Of a stretch of DNA of 62,076 nucleotides, positions 24,915-33,095 are shown piece by piece; within the stretch, counting starts at the first letter, position 1, and the number at the start of each line of letters is the position of its first letter. The notes beneath the pieces are model-generated. The model searched no databases. It worked only from the letters and a program-made list of their open reading frames with translations, and was not told the origin of the DNA. Source of the stretch: Bacteroidota bacterium (lineage in GTDB: Bacteria; Bacteroidota; Bacteroidia; Chitinophagales; JADIYW01); NCBI GenBank assembly GCA_020436225.1, contig JAGQYE010000013.1:1-62076 (forward strand). The letters run 5' to 3'. The position numbers were made by a program, and so were the translations under genes.

Positions 24915-25778
24915 ATGAAAACAATTATACCAAAAGAACGTTCGTTAAAAGAGATTTCTAATTTCCTAACTTCATCAATAATACCGCGACCGATTGCCTT
25001 TGTAAGCACCATAAATGCTGATGGTCAGCCGAATTTGAGTCCGTTTTCATTTTTCAATGCTTTTAGTTCCGACCCGCCAATTTTGGTTTTTTCTCCGGCA
25101 AAAAGTGCGCTTTCCGGCAAGCAAAAAGATACGTATCACAACATCAAAAATATTCCGGAATGTGTTATTCATATCGCCAACTATGCCATGACAGAACAAC
25201 TTTCTGTAACGAGTGGTTCTTATCCAAACGATGTCAATGAATTTATAAAAGGCGGATTTACAGAAGAAAAATCGACAATAGTAAAACCACCACGTATTAA
25301 AGAAGCGCCAGTAGCATTTGAGTGTAAAGTACAACAAGTAATAGAATTGGGCGACAAAGGTGGCTCGGGAAATTTAGTAATTTGTGAGATAGTTGCAATT
25401 CATATAGATGAAAATTTATTAGATGAAAATGGAAATGTAATTGCCGAAAAATTAGATCCGATTGCACGCTTAGGTTACAATTATTATGCACGATTGAGCA
25501 AAGACCATATTTTTGAAACACCAAAGCCTTTGCGTGCTTATGGCGTTGGCGTAGATGCTATTCCACAATGGATAAAAGACGAAAATGTATTAACGGGAAA
25601 TGAATTGGGCAAACTCGCCAGCATTGCCGAAATTCCGAACAAAGAAGACATACTACAAGATGCCGAATTAGTTGAGCTAATTACAGATTATAAATCACAA
25701 GGAATTTACGAGATAAAAAGGTTATTAGAAAACAACCAAATTAAAGAAGCTTGGTTAATCTTGTTGAATATAAAATAA
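24915..25778 (+). CDS. Flavin reductase-like / FMN-binding split-barrel protein
   Basis: 287 residues with the flavin reductase fold: RPIAFVSTINADGQPNLSPFSFFNAFSSDPPILVFSP binds FMN, and the middle carries VIHIANYAMTEQLSVTSGSYP. The final 90 residues (from PLRAYGVGVDAIPQWI) are a C-terminal extension beyond the core barrel. Members reduce or carry flavin and may partner an oxygenase. It closes the aromatic degradation run, but none of those enzymes needs reduced flavin, so the link is positional only. Ends four bases before the convergent yqeY gene. Confidence 0.85.
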   Translation: MKTIIPKERSLKEISNFLTSSIIPRPIAFVSTINADGQPNLSPFSFFNAFSSDPPILVFSPAKSALSGKQKDTYHNIKNIPECVIHIANYAMTEQLSVTSGSYPNDVNEFIKGGFTEEKSTIVKPPRIKEAPVAFECKVQQVIELGDKGGSGNLVICEIVAIHIDENLLDENGNVIAEKLDPIARLGYNYYARLSKDHIFETPKPLRAYGVGVDAIPQWIKDENVLTGNELGKLASIAEIPNKEDILQDAELVELITDYKSQGIYEIKRLLENNQIKEAWLILLNIK

Positions 25779-25782
25779 GAAA

Positions 25783-26235
25783 TTAAACACCTAACAAACT
25801 TTTTACCATTGCAGAAATGCGCGCACCTTCGGCTTGTCCGGCAACTTTTTTTGAAACCGCACCAATTACTTTTCCCATATCTTTAATTGATGTAGCACCG
25901 GTTTCTGTTATGGTGTTTTGCACGATTGCTTTTAATTCATCATCGCTCAATTGTTTTGGTAAATAAGTTGCAATAACGTCCATTTCTTCTTTTTCTTTCA
26001 CGGCTAATTCCGGACGATTTTCTTTCGTGAAAATTTCAAAAGATTCTTTCCGTTGATTGAATAATTTTTGCAAGATTTTTATTTCTTGTTCTGCAGAAAT
26101 TTCTCCTGTTGCACCTTTTTCAGTCTTGGCAATTAAAAATGCGGCTTTAATCGCTTTTATCGTGCGCACTTTTACTTCATTTTTTGAAAGCATCGCTTCC
26201 TTTAATTCGTTGTTGATATTTTGGTCTAAACTCAT
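25783..26235 (-). CDS. GatB/YqeY domain protein
   Basis: 150 residues, all-helical YqeY family: KEAMLSKNEVKVRTIKAIKAAFLIAKTEKG at the start and the C-terminal half VIATYLPKQLSDDELKAIVQNTI ... SIKDMGKVIGAVSKKVAGQAEGARISAMVK, which corresponds to the tail domain of GatB, thought to bind tRNA. Stand-alone YqeY has no firmly assigned function. The DUF4834 gene lies just upstream. Confidence 0.92.
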   Translation of the reverse strand: MSLDQNINNELKEAMLSKNEVKVRTIKAIKAAFLIAKTEKGATGEISAEQEIKILQKLFNQRKESFEIFTKENRPELAVKEKEEMDVIATYLPKQLSDDELKAIVQNTITETGATSIKDMGKVIGAVSKKVAGQAEGARISAMVKSLLGV

Positions 26236-26272
26236 TATTGTTATACGTTATAATTATTTACAGAATAAATTT

Positions 26273-26488
26273 TCACTTTACTTCTTCGTAGTCGATTAAT
26301 TCGGCATCATTAAATTTGGAATTTGATGTTGCTTGTTGTTGTGTTTGTTGTTGTTGATTTTGATAGATAGTTTGGCGAGAAGGTGCTTGATTAATTTCTT
26401 TATCTTCTTGATGAAATCCTTCCCAAATCATTTTAATGAGTTTGTAACCGGCAATAAAAATGATGATGTATTTAAAAAATCGAAACAT
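26273..26488 (-). CDS. Small DUF4834-like membrane protein
   Basis: 71 residues: one N-terminal membrane helix (FKYIIIFIAGYKLIKMIW), then a Gln-rich linker (QNQQQQTQQQ) and the short C-terminal motif FNDAELIDYEEVK. This arrangement, with the terminal IDYEEVK, is typical of DUF4834 proteins of Bacteroidota. Function unknown. Located 37 bases upstream of yqeY on the same strand. Confidence 0.75.
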   Translation of the reverse strand: MFRFFKYIIIFIAGYKLIKMIWEGFHQEDKEINQAPSRQTIYQNQQQQTQQQATSNSKFNDAELIDYEEVK

Positions 26489-26588
26489 GTTGTAAAAATA
26501 AAGTTTATCGTTACACTATAACGTTAAAAATCTGCAAAAAGTTCGATTAATACTATAGATTTGAATATTGTCGCAATTAATCCGTTGC

Positions 26589-28475
26589 TTAAATCAACTC
26601 AAAACTTCGGGCAACAAATTTAGTCAAGGCTTCGCCTTTCAACATATTTTGAGAGAGCAATGCTAAATCATATAATTGCTTAACATGTTTTTCTTGTTGT
26701 GTTGCATCTTCTTCCAACAACTTAGCATTAATAGGATGATTGGTGTTGATGACTAAATTCAGTTTTTCATCCATGCCACCAAACATAAACGGCGAACCGC
26801 CACCCATTTTTTGCATTTCCATCATACGGCGCATAAATTCATTTCTGGTAATCACAATCGGCGCATCTGTTGGCGATAATGCTTTCAATTCGATGTCGGC
26901 TTTTGTTTTTTCGATGTTGGTTTCAAACAAGGTTTTTAGTTTTTCTTCTTGTTCTTTTGTAAGCACCGAATCTGCTGTATCGTCTTTCGGAATTAAATTC
27001 GAAACGATATCGGCATCCACGCGTTTAAATTGAATTCTCTCTTTCTTATCATCTGTTGCAACGCCATTTTTCATTTCTATTTGTTGCATAAAATGATTGT
27101 CTATCATCGTATCCAATTTCACAATTTCGTATCCACGCTCTTTTGCTTGTTGGATATAGCTGTGTTGTTCTTCCTCGTCTGTCGTATATAGAATTACAAG
27201 ATTGCCATCTTTGTCGGTTTGGTTTGCAACAATTTTTTCTTTTAATTCTGACAAAGTATAGAAAGCGTTATCAATCGTTGGAAACAAAGCAAAGCTGTTG
27301 CTTCTTTCGTAAAATTTCTCATCGCTAATCATGCCATATTTCACAAACAAGCCAATGTCGCTCCATTTTTCTTCAAATTGTTTTCTATCGTTATTGAAAA
27401 TTTCTTGCAATTTATCCGACACTTTTTTAGAGATATGTTGGTTGATTTTTTTGACATTCGCATCGCTTTGCAAATAGGAACGAGAAACGTTGAGCGGAAT
27501 ATCCGGCGAGTCGATAACGCCGTGCAATAAGGTTAAATATTCCGGCACAATTTCACCCACATTATCTGTTACAAAAACTTGATTGCAGTACAACTGAATT
27601 TTATCTTTTTGGACTTCAAAATTCTTCTTCAATTTCGGGAAATATAAAATGCCGGTTAGGTTGAACGGATAATCAACATTTAAGTGAATCCAAAACAAAG
27701 GCTCTTCAAAATTCATCGGATACAATTCGCGATAGAAATTTTTGTAATCTTCATCGGTTAACGAAGACGGCGTTTTTGTCCAAGCCGGATTCGTGTTGTT
27801 GATGATTTCCGGTTCTAATGGTTTTTCAGCTTTCTTGTCGTCTTCACTTTGCCATTTAAAACCAAATTGAATTGGAACAGGCAAAAATTTGCAATATTTA
27901 TTGAGTAAAGATTTAATGCGATGTTCTTCTAAAAATTCTTTAGAATCTTCCGCTATGTATAATGTAATTTCTGTGCCTCTTTCTTGTTTGTCTGTTTCTT
28001 CTAAAGTAAACTCTGTTGAGCCATCACAAGTCCATTTTACTGCCGGTTCTTCTTTATATGATTTGGTATTGATTTCCACTTTTTCAGCCACCATAAATGC
28101 CGAATAAAAGCCCAAACCAAAATGTCCGATAATGGCATTTGAATCGGTGTTTTTTAATTTTTCTACAAACTCGCCTGCCGAAGAAAATGCAATTTGGTTG
28201 ATGTATTTTTTCACTTCGTCTGCCGTCATGCCTAAACCTTTGTCGGCAATTGTAAGTGTATTATTTTCTTTGTTGATAGAAATTTGAATAGTTAAATCGC
28301 CGAGGTCGCCTTTGGCTTCGCCTAATTGAGAAAGACCTTTGAGTTTTTTGGTTGCATCAACTGCGTTAGAAACTAATTCGCGTAAAAATATTTCGTGGTC
28401 AGAGTATAAGAATTTTTTGATAATGGGAAAGATGTTCTCCGTTTGCACATTAATTTTTCCAGTTTCCATTGTCAT
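26589..28475 (-). CDS. htpG: Molecular chaperone HtpG (Hsp90)
   Basis: 628 residues. The N-terminal GHKL ATPase has FLRELVSNAVDATKKL (residues about 25-40, catalytic Glu and Mg-binding Asn), DKGLGMTADEV and GHFGLGFYSAFMVA; the middle domain contains FWIHLNVDYPFNLTGILYFPK and NVSRSYLQSD; the C-terminal dimerisation part ends LVARSFELI-like. It shows no charged linker or MEEVD, as in bacterial Hsp90. The first or third codon (both Met) could be the start. Upstream is a long leader whose minus strand reads ATCTCATTTCTTAAATCTC, one of the reiterated-word leaders. Confidence 0.97.
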   Translation of the reverse strand: MTMETGKINVQTENIFPIIKKFLYSDHEIFLRELVSNAVDATKKLKGLSQLGEAKGDLGDLTIQISINKENNTLTIADKGLGMTADEVKKYINQIAFSSAGEFVEKLKNTDSNAIIGHFGLGFYSAFMVAEKVEINTKSYKEEPAVKWTCDGSTEFTLEETDKQERGTEITLYIAEDSKEFLEEHRIKSLLNKYCKFLPVPIQFGFKWQSEDDKKAEKPLEPEIINNTNPAWTKTPSSLTDEDYKNFYRELYPMNFEEPLFWIHLNVDYPFNLTGILYFPKLKKNFEVQKDKIQLYCNQVFVTDNVGEIVPEYLTLLHGVIDSPDIPLNVSRSYLQSDANVKKINQHISKKVSDKLQEIFNNDRKQFEEKWSDIGLFVKYGMISDEKFYERSNSFALFPTIDNAFYTLSELKEKIVANQTDKDGNLVILYTTDEEEQHSYIQQAKERGYEIVKLDTMIDNHFMQQIEMKNGVATDDKKERIQFKRVDADIVSNLIPKDDTADSVLTKEQEEKLKTLFETNIEKTKADIELKALSPTDAPIVITRNEFMRRMMEMQKMGGGSPFMFGGMDEKLNLVINTNHPINAKLLEEDATQQEKHVKQLYDLALLSQNMLKGEALTKFVARSFELI

Positions 28476-28612
28476 AATGTATTTAGATTTTGAGATTTAA
28501 GAAATGAGATTTTTTCTGATTTTAATTCAAAAGTTATTCCAATAAGGATTGGCTGACAAGTTGGCATTTTTCTTTTTTAGAATGGACGAATATTTAATTG
28601 AAAAACTTAAAA

Positions 28613-28642
28613 TTTGAAATAATTTTAACTATTTTATCTTTG
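28613..28642 (+). promoter_or_regulatory. Promoter of the kinase-like pseudogene
   Basis: TTTG (28613-28616), 18 bases, TATCTTTG (28635-28642): both boxes match consensus. Predicted start about 28648, ten bases before the GTG at 28659. The promoter has survived although the gene carries two stops. Confidence 0.7.
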
Positions 28643-28658
28643 AAAAAATTATAATTTT

Positions 28659-29339
28659 GTGAATAACGATAAAAATGAAATTTCTAACCAAGGCTCACAA
28701 GAAGAACACGGAAGGCGCAATGAAGATGCTGTCAGAAAGGAAGTTGCCCATCAACTTAGAAAAAGCGTTGATACAGTTAGAAAAGAACTCGAAAAACAAC
28801 AAATCATTTTCACAAATCACCAACAAGAAGATGTAGAAAAATCTTTTATTTTCAAGTATGCGAAAGCAAACAATCTGTGGATAGAAGATTTTTATTCACT
28901 TGGCACGCCTACAAATGCAGGCGGATATGAAAACACATTGGCATTAAATGAAACAAGTGGTTTCTTATATAAAAGCAACAATTTATTTAACGCAAAATTT
29001 TTAATCTCGAATTTATTAGAACAAATAAGATTACATAACGAGTTATTTCCAGAAACAAGTTATGAGATAGTTGGATTTACTTGATTTGAAAATGGTGCGA
29101 ATGGTGTTCCATAAATTGAAGTTATTTTAAAACAAATCTATGTAGATAATGCCGAGCAAGCTACTATGCAAGAAATCATTGAATTTATGATGTCGTTAGA
29201 ATTTAAACAAGTAGATGAAGCAAAGTTTAGCAATGGGAAATATATAGTTGCAGATTTATATCCACGAAATGTATTAAAAGATAAAGATGGATTTATTTAT
29301 GTGGTTGATGATATTGTTTATTGCAATACATCAAAATAA
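28659..29339 (+). pseudogene. Polyvalent-protein-kinase-like gene broken by two in-frame stops
   Basis: From the GTG at 28659 the frame runs 141 codons to a TGA (29082-29084), continues in the same frame to a TAA (29112-29114), and then another 74 codons to a TAA at 29337-29339. The pieces form one coherent protein: NEGGYENT-like NAGGYENTLALNETSGFLYKSNNLF, NELFPETSYEIVGFT, then IEVILKQIYVDNAEQAT and IVADLYPRNVLKDKDGFIYVVDDIV. The D-L-x-P-R-N-V-L and VDDIV blocks look like the catalytic and metal loops of a small kinase-like domain known from phage polyvalent proteins. The N-terminus (about 1-60) is charged and helical. Two substitutions, no frameshift: either a young pseudogene or stop recoding. 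Confidence 0.75.
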
Positions 29340-29345
29340 ATTATT

Positions 29346-30050
29346 TTATCGCGGATTGGTTGACCACACAGTAGCTTCCTGAATAAAACCGACATCGCGC
29401 ATTTCGAGCATAGAAACAATTAGATGTGCTATATCTTGTGCTTCTAATTTAGTGTTGTTGAAATCGCGTTTTGGACGACCAGAATTAACGACAAAATTGG
29501 TTTGCACTTCGCTTGGATGCACCATCATCACACGAATATTATATTGCCGAAGTTCATCTCGCCAACACTCTGTCATACCACGCAAAGCCCATTTTGAAGT
29601 AGAATATGCCGTTCCGTTTTGATGTCCTTTTAATGCAGATGTGGATGCTACATTAATGATATTTCCATATTGTTGCTCAATAAAATATTTTGCACATTCT
29701 CTGCCGCACAACATAGCACCAACTACATTGGTTTCCATTATATCTTTAAATTTATTCAAATCAATATTTTGTAATAAATCAAAATAACCAAAGCCTGCAT
29801 TGTTGATTAATGCATCTAATCCATTTAATTGTTTGATGGAATTTTTTACTAATTTGATGACATCTTTTTCATCAGTAACATCGGCAACAATTGGAATAGC
29901 ACCAATCTTCTTGGCAACTTCATTTAAAGTTTTTTTATTTCTTCCATTGATAACAACTTGTGCTCCTTTTTTAATTAATAATTCAGCCGTAGCCAATCCA
30001 ATGCCTGAACTTCCTCCGGTGATTAATATTTTAGAATTTTTTATTTTCAT
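29346..30050 (-). CDS. Short-chain dehydrogenase/reductase (SDR)
   Basis: A classical SDR of 234 residues from the ATG at 30050; a longer frame begins at 30092, but its extra 14 residues precede the normal start MKIKNSKILITGGSSGIG. The cofactor loop is GGSSGIG, the NNAG motif is INNAGFGY, and the catalytic set is S in VASTSALKG with Y-x3-K in YSTSKWA. The residues after the second strand (GRNKKT) suggest NADPH preference. Substrate unknown. It ends seven bases from the convergent pseudogene. Confidence 0.93.
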   Translation of the reverse strand: MKIKNSKILITGGSSGIGLATAELLIKKGAQVVINGRNKKTLNEVAKKIGAIPIVADVTDEKDVIKLVKNSIKQLNGLDALINNAGFGYFDLLQNIDLNKFKDIMETNVVGAMLCGRECAKYFIEQQYGNIINVASTSALKGHQNGTAYSTSKWALRGMTECWRDELRQYNIRVMMVHPSEVQTNFVVNSGRPKRDFNNTKLEAQDIAHLIVSMLEMRDVGFIQEATVWSTNPR

Positions 30051-30079
30051 AGTTGAGAAAAATTTGCATCTGAATTTAA

Positions 30080-30111
30080 TAAAAAAAAGCACGACAAAAA
30101 CGCCGTGCTTT
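30080..30111 (-). terminator. Terminator of the 30134-30658 gene
   Basis: AAAGCACG / CGTGCTTT (30086-30093 with 30104-30111) with a 10-base loop; on the minus strand it is followed by a run of T. It lies between the exported-protein gene and the SDR gene on the same strand. Confidence 0.88.
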
Positions 30112-30133
30112 AATTTTTACCCGAATTAATTAT

Positions 30134-30658
30134 TTATTTATCATCATAAGTATAAGCAATACCTTTTTTCAAGGCTTGTTTGCCATAAGAAAATGCACCT
30201 GAATTAGCATTATCCGAAGTCATATAAACAAAAGGACAACCCATTTCTGCTGCAGCTTCTAACATTTTTTTATTAGCACGTTTATCAGCACCGGCACCGG
30301 AAACATATCCTGAAAAATATCCGGATGTTTTTCCTTTTACTTCGCCTACTTTTTTCAAGCCAACAATTTCCGATTTATCTAAAAGTATTTCTACTTTTTC
30401 CCAATCATCTTTACTATTAACAACAATTTTTTCTGAAATATCTTCTACTCGACCACTTGAATATTGTATTTTTTCGATAGCTTTCTTTGTTAATGTTTGT
30501 TCTGCATCTTCTCCATCATACGTAAATATTACTTTGAAGTCATCTACTTTAATTACTTTTCCGTCAATGGTTTTTCCTCCATGCAAGAAGATTTTGTCTG
30601 ATGCAAATGCCACCATTACTGCAAATGCAAAGAATAGAGTTGTGAGTGTTTTTTTCAT
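30134..30658 (-). CDS. Exported protein of unknown function
   Basis: 174 residues with a signal peptide (MKKTLTTLFFAFAVMVAFA-S). The mature N-terminal part, with HGGKTIDGKVIKVDDFKVIFTYDGEDAEQTLTKKAIEKIQYSSGR, resembles the short beta-sandwich of Bacteroidota periplasmic proteins that carry KG-x-V-x-D-x-I repeats. The C-terminal part has a Gly/Ser-rich stretch (SGYFSGYVSGAGADKR) and then GCPFVYMTSDNANSGAFSYGKQALKKGIAY. No enzyme motif is visible. It has its own terminator downstream and a long AT-rich, unmarked gap upstream (30659-30920) shared with the SPFH gene. Confidence 0.6.
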   Translation of the reverse strand: MKKTLTTLFFAFAVMVAFASDKIFLHGGKTIDGKVIKVDDFKVIFTYDGEDAEQTLTKKAIEKIQYSSGRVEDISEKIVVNSKDDWEKVEILLDKSEIVGLKKVGEVKGKTSGYFSGYVSGAGADKRANKKMLEAAAEMGCPFVYMTSDNANSGAFSYGKQALKKGIAYTYDDK

Positions 30659-30920
30659 AGGATTGAATTTTTACTTTTATAAATTTATTTTATTAATTCT
30701 TTATTTTCAAAAATTATACCAAAATTATCCAATTGTATTCAAAATTAAATTATATCCCACTTTTTTTTATCCGTACTAACACGTAATTTTTTTCCAATAT
30801 CTAACAAATTTATGCTAAAATTGAAAATTATAATATTCAGAAATATTAGTATTTTGCGGAACTATTTCTTAAAATATCTTGTTTTAAATCATATTCTCTA
30901 ACCATAAAAAATTTATAATC

Positions 30921-31844
30921 ATGATGTATGCAATTTTAGGGTTAATCGTATTAACTGTCTTTTTATCGTTTGTTACTGTACAGCAAGGAACTGTTGCTGT
31001 TCTTACTGTCTTTGGGAAATATCGCAGAATATTAGGTCCTGGCTTAAACATGAAAATTCCATTTATAGAACAAATTTACAGACGTATTTCTATCCAAAAC
31101 CGCTCAGTAGAATTGGAATTTCAAGCCATTACTTCCGACCAAGCCAATGTTTATTTTAAAGCGATGTTGTTGTATGCTGTTTTAAATACTGAAGAAAATA
31201 CACTCAAAAATGTGGCATTTAAATTTATAGATGAACGCAATTTAATGCAAGCTTTAGTGCGCACTATTGAAGGTTCTATTCGTGGGTTTGTAGCTACTAA
31301 AAAACAAGCCGAAGTGCTTTCGTTGAGAAAAGAAATCGTTGAAGATGTGAAAGAACAAATAGATATGACTTTAGAAACTTGGGGTTATCACTTATTAGAT
31401 TTACAATTAAACGATATTACGTTTGATGAAACCATCATAAAGTCGATGGCGCAAGTAGTGGCATCTGCTAATTTAAAAGCCGCTGCAGAAAACGAAGGTC
31501 AGGCTTTATTAATTACAAAAACGAAAGCTGCTGAAGCAGATGGAAATGCTATCAAAATTGCTGCTGAAGCTGAGCGAACAGCCGCACAATTGCGCGGTCA
31601 AGGTGTGGCATTATTTAGAGAAGAAGTAGCAAAAGGTATGACATCGGCAGCTAAAGAAATGGAACAAGCTAATTTAGATACTTCCGTAATTTTATTTTCG
31701 ATGTGGACGGAAGCCATTAAAAATTTTGCAGAATACGGAAAAGGCAATGTTATTTTCTTAGATGGTTCATCAGATGGAATGCAAAAAACAATGAAAGAAA
31801 TGATGGCGATGAATACTCTGATGGATCCGAAATTGAATAAGTAA
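30921..31844 (+). CDS. SPFH/Band 7 (prohibitin/stomatin-like) membrane protein
   Basis: 307 residues: an N-terminal membrane helix (MMYAILGLIVLTVFLSFVTV), then the SPFH domain beginning QQGTVAVLTVFGKYRRILGPGLNMKIPFIEQIYRRI, an Ala/Glu-rich coiled coil (NLKAAAENEGQALLITKTKAAEADGNAIKIAAEAERTAA) and a short C-terminal tail. Such proteins form large ring assemblies on the inner membrane that organise membrane domains and proteases. No NfeD partner gene adjoins it. It has its own terminator. Confidence 0.9.
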   Translation: MMYAILGLIVLTVFLSFVTVQQGTVAVLTVFGKYRRILGPGLNMKIPFIEQIYRRISIQNRSVELEFQAITSDQANVYFKAMLLYAVLNTEENTLKNVAFKFIDERNLMQALVRTIEGSIRGFVATKKQAEVLSLRKEIVEDVKEQIDMTLETWGYHLLDLQLNDITFDETIIKSMAQVVASANLKAAAENEGQALLITKTKAAEADGNAIKIAAEAERTAAQLRGQGVALFREEVAKGMTSAAKEMEQANLDTSVILFSMWTEAIKNFAEYGKGNVIFLDGSSDGMQKTMKEMMAMNTLMDPKLNK

Positions 31845-31865
31845 ATTTTAATCTGAATATTTAGA

Positions 31866-31894
31866 AAAGAGACGCATGTGCGTCTCTTTTTTTA
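31866..31894. terminator. Bidirectional terminator after the SPFH gene
   Basis: Ten-bp stem AAAGAGACGC / GCGTCTCTTT (31866-31875 with 31880-31889), 4-base loop, T run on the plus strand and a shorter T run on the minus strand. It serves the SPFH gene and probably the convergent DUF2283 gene. Confidence 0.92.
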
Positions 31895-32131
31895 TTGTTT
31901 ACTATAGTTGGTAATAGTAATACTTTTTATAGAGCCATCATTGGTGTAATGAAACAAAATATTTGGTTTGTCTTCGTCCCAATCAGTATCAGCTGTAGGT
32001 TCATTTGGCAAAAATATAAAATACATTACATCTGCTGATTTATCATAATTTAAAACAGCGTTTTCGATGCCTAATTTTTGTAAATATGGCAATACTTCTA
32101 TGATGTTTTTTTTATCTATTGTTTGCGCCAT
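31892..32131 (-). CDS. DUF2283-like small protein (possible antitoxin)
   Basis: 79 residues. The core ENAVLNYDKSADVMYFIF ... ADTDWDEDKPNILFHYTNDGSIKSITITNYSK matches the DUF2283 pattern (Y-D-x-x-x-D-x-x-Y-I ... D-x-x-G-x-I-x-G/S-I-x-I). The acidic character fits an antitoxin. It overlaps the upstream gene by 16 bases, so the two are translated together. DUF2283 is often found beside small nuclease-like genes; toxin-antitoxin function is inferred from that pairing. Confidence 0.7.
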   Translation of the reverse strand: MAQTIDKKNIIEVLPYLQKLGIENAVLNYDKSADVMYFIFLPNEPTADTDWDEDKPNILFHYTNDGSIKSITITNYSKQ

Positions 32132-32421
32132 ATAATTTCTTTTTTTAAGAGTTTTTCCATTTTGTTTGTGAAATAAGCAGTTATAATAAATCCATCTTCT
32201 ATTTCTTCTTTGTAAACAACTACTAAAACTTTATTTTCATATTTATAAACAGCTGCCAAGAATTCTTCATTTGTGCCTTTGCAAATAAAATCAGGATAAC
32301 TTATAGCTTTCAACACTTCATCAATCTGATTCTCTAATTCTATATGTGCTTCTAAAATATGCTGCCATCGTTCATCTGTTAGTCTTATAACAACATTGTT
32401 TATACTTTTAGTTTCTTTCAC
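32116..32421 (-). CDS. Small nuclease-like protein (PBECR/RelE-like), possible toxin
   Basis: 101 residues. The pattern RLTDERWQHILEAHIELENQIDEVLKAISYPDFI ... VYKYENKVLVVVYKEEIEDGFIITAYFTNK resembles the nuclease-like domain of phage and toxin proteins (ERW-x-HI-x-x-x-H near the start, IITAYFT near the end). The two histidines and the ITAYFT strand are the likely active-site elements. It is first in a pair with the DUF2283 gene, overlapping by 16 bases. Name and activity are from recalled resemblance, so the toxin role is tentative. Confidence 0.62.
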   Translation of the reverse strand: MKETKSINNVVIRLTDERWQHILEAHIELENQIDEVLKAISYPDFICKGTNEEFLAAVYKYENKVLVVVYKEEIEDGFIITAYFTNKMEKLLKKEIIWRKQ

Positions 32422-32457
32422 TAATTTAAAGTTACATTTTTTTGTTAAAATGAATAG

Positions 32458-32742
32458 TTAATTAATGGAAATCAAATCTTTTTGAATGTATTTTACCAGC
32501 TTTGGATTTTTAAGGGCGCTTTCTGTAATCAATTCTGTTTTTATATTTAATGAATCTGAAATAGATTGTTCTAATTGAACTAATTGCAATAAGCTGATTC
32601 TAGTATTAAATTTTACCAATAAATCTAAATCAGAATTTTTGTTTTGTTCGCCACGAGCAAAAGAACCAAATACAGCTACCTTTTCCGGTTTGTACGGAGC
32701 CAGTATTTGTAAAATTTGTTCTTGTTGCTGTGTGCTAATCAT
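32458..32742 (-). CDS. Minimal nucleotidyltransferase (MNT/MntA-like)
   Basis: 94 residues of the DNA polymerase beta-like nucleotidyltransferase fold: VAVFGSFARGEQNKNSDLDLLVKF holds the GSxxRGE motif and the paired Asp metal ligands (DLDLLV). Proteins of this size usually pair with a HEPN toxin and inactivate it by AMPylation, but no HEPN gene adjoins. On its minus-strand side a TATCTTTA box ends four bases before the ATG, predicting a leaderless mRNA. The nuclease-like gene follows 36 bases downstream. Confidence 0.88.
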   Translation of the reverse strand: MISTQQQEQILQILAPYKPEKVAVFGSFARGEQNKNSDLDLLVKFNTRISLLQLVQLEQSISDSLNIKTELITESALKNPKLVKYIQKDLISIN

Positions 32743-32859
32743 ATAGTAAAGATAAGAGATTTTATGTTTAGTGTAATGTCGGGTTTTTATTTATTGAAAT
32801 TAGACAGCCCATTTTATGAGGCAGTATTTGAAAGAAAGACTAAGTATTGTTATAATTAA

Positions 32860-32888
32860 AAAGCCTCATGTTTAACACATGAGGCTTT
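32860..32888 (-). terminator. Terminator of the 63-residue protein gene
   Basis: Twelve-bp stem AAAGCCTCATGT / ACATGAGGCTTT (32860-32871 with 32877-32888) with a 5-base loop and a short T run on the minus strand, 16 bases after the gene's stop. Confidence 0.88.
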
Positions 32889-32903
32889 AAACTATATAAA
32901 TTA

Positions 32904-33095
32904 CTATTCATCATCAATATTGTTTCTTTTTTTTACAACATCAGAAACAACTTCTGTAACACCACCAACCACTTTAGATCCTTCACATGCCATTGTTTTT
33001 CCAATATCACAAGCTACATCTAAACCTACTGTGGCTAATTTTCCAAGTATGGCTAATGTGGCTAATACTTTGTCTGTTCCATTACTTTCTGCCAT
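32904..33095 (-). CDS. Small protein of 63 residues, unknown
   Basis: MAESNGTDKVLATLAILGKLATVGLDVACDIGKTM, then an Ala/Gly/Val-rich stretch and a charged tail KKRNNIDDE. The middle (residues 10-50) is an amphipathic or weakly hydrophobic helix region with two Cys. There is no classical signal peptide. A strong own terminator supports that it is expressed. The opposite strand also has an open frame of 63 codons here, but lacks a terminator and a sensible composition. The small size, Gly/Ala content and lack of homology recall a bacteriocin-like or membrane-active peptide; nothing firm supports that. Confidence 0.5.
   Translation of the reverse strand: MAESNGTDKVLATLAILGKLATVGLDVACDIGKTMACEGSKVVGGVTEVVSDVVKKRNNIDDE

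Noticed and set aside
32458-32742. A standard HEPN/MNT toxin-antitoxin pair
   Set aside because: No HEPN-like gene is next to the nucleotidyltransferase on either side; the neighbour is a nuclease-like gene of another type.
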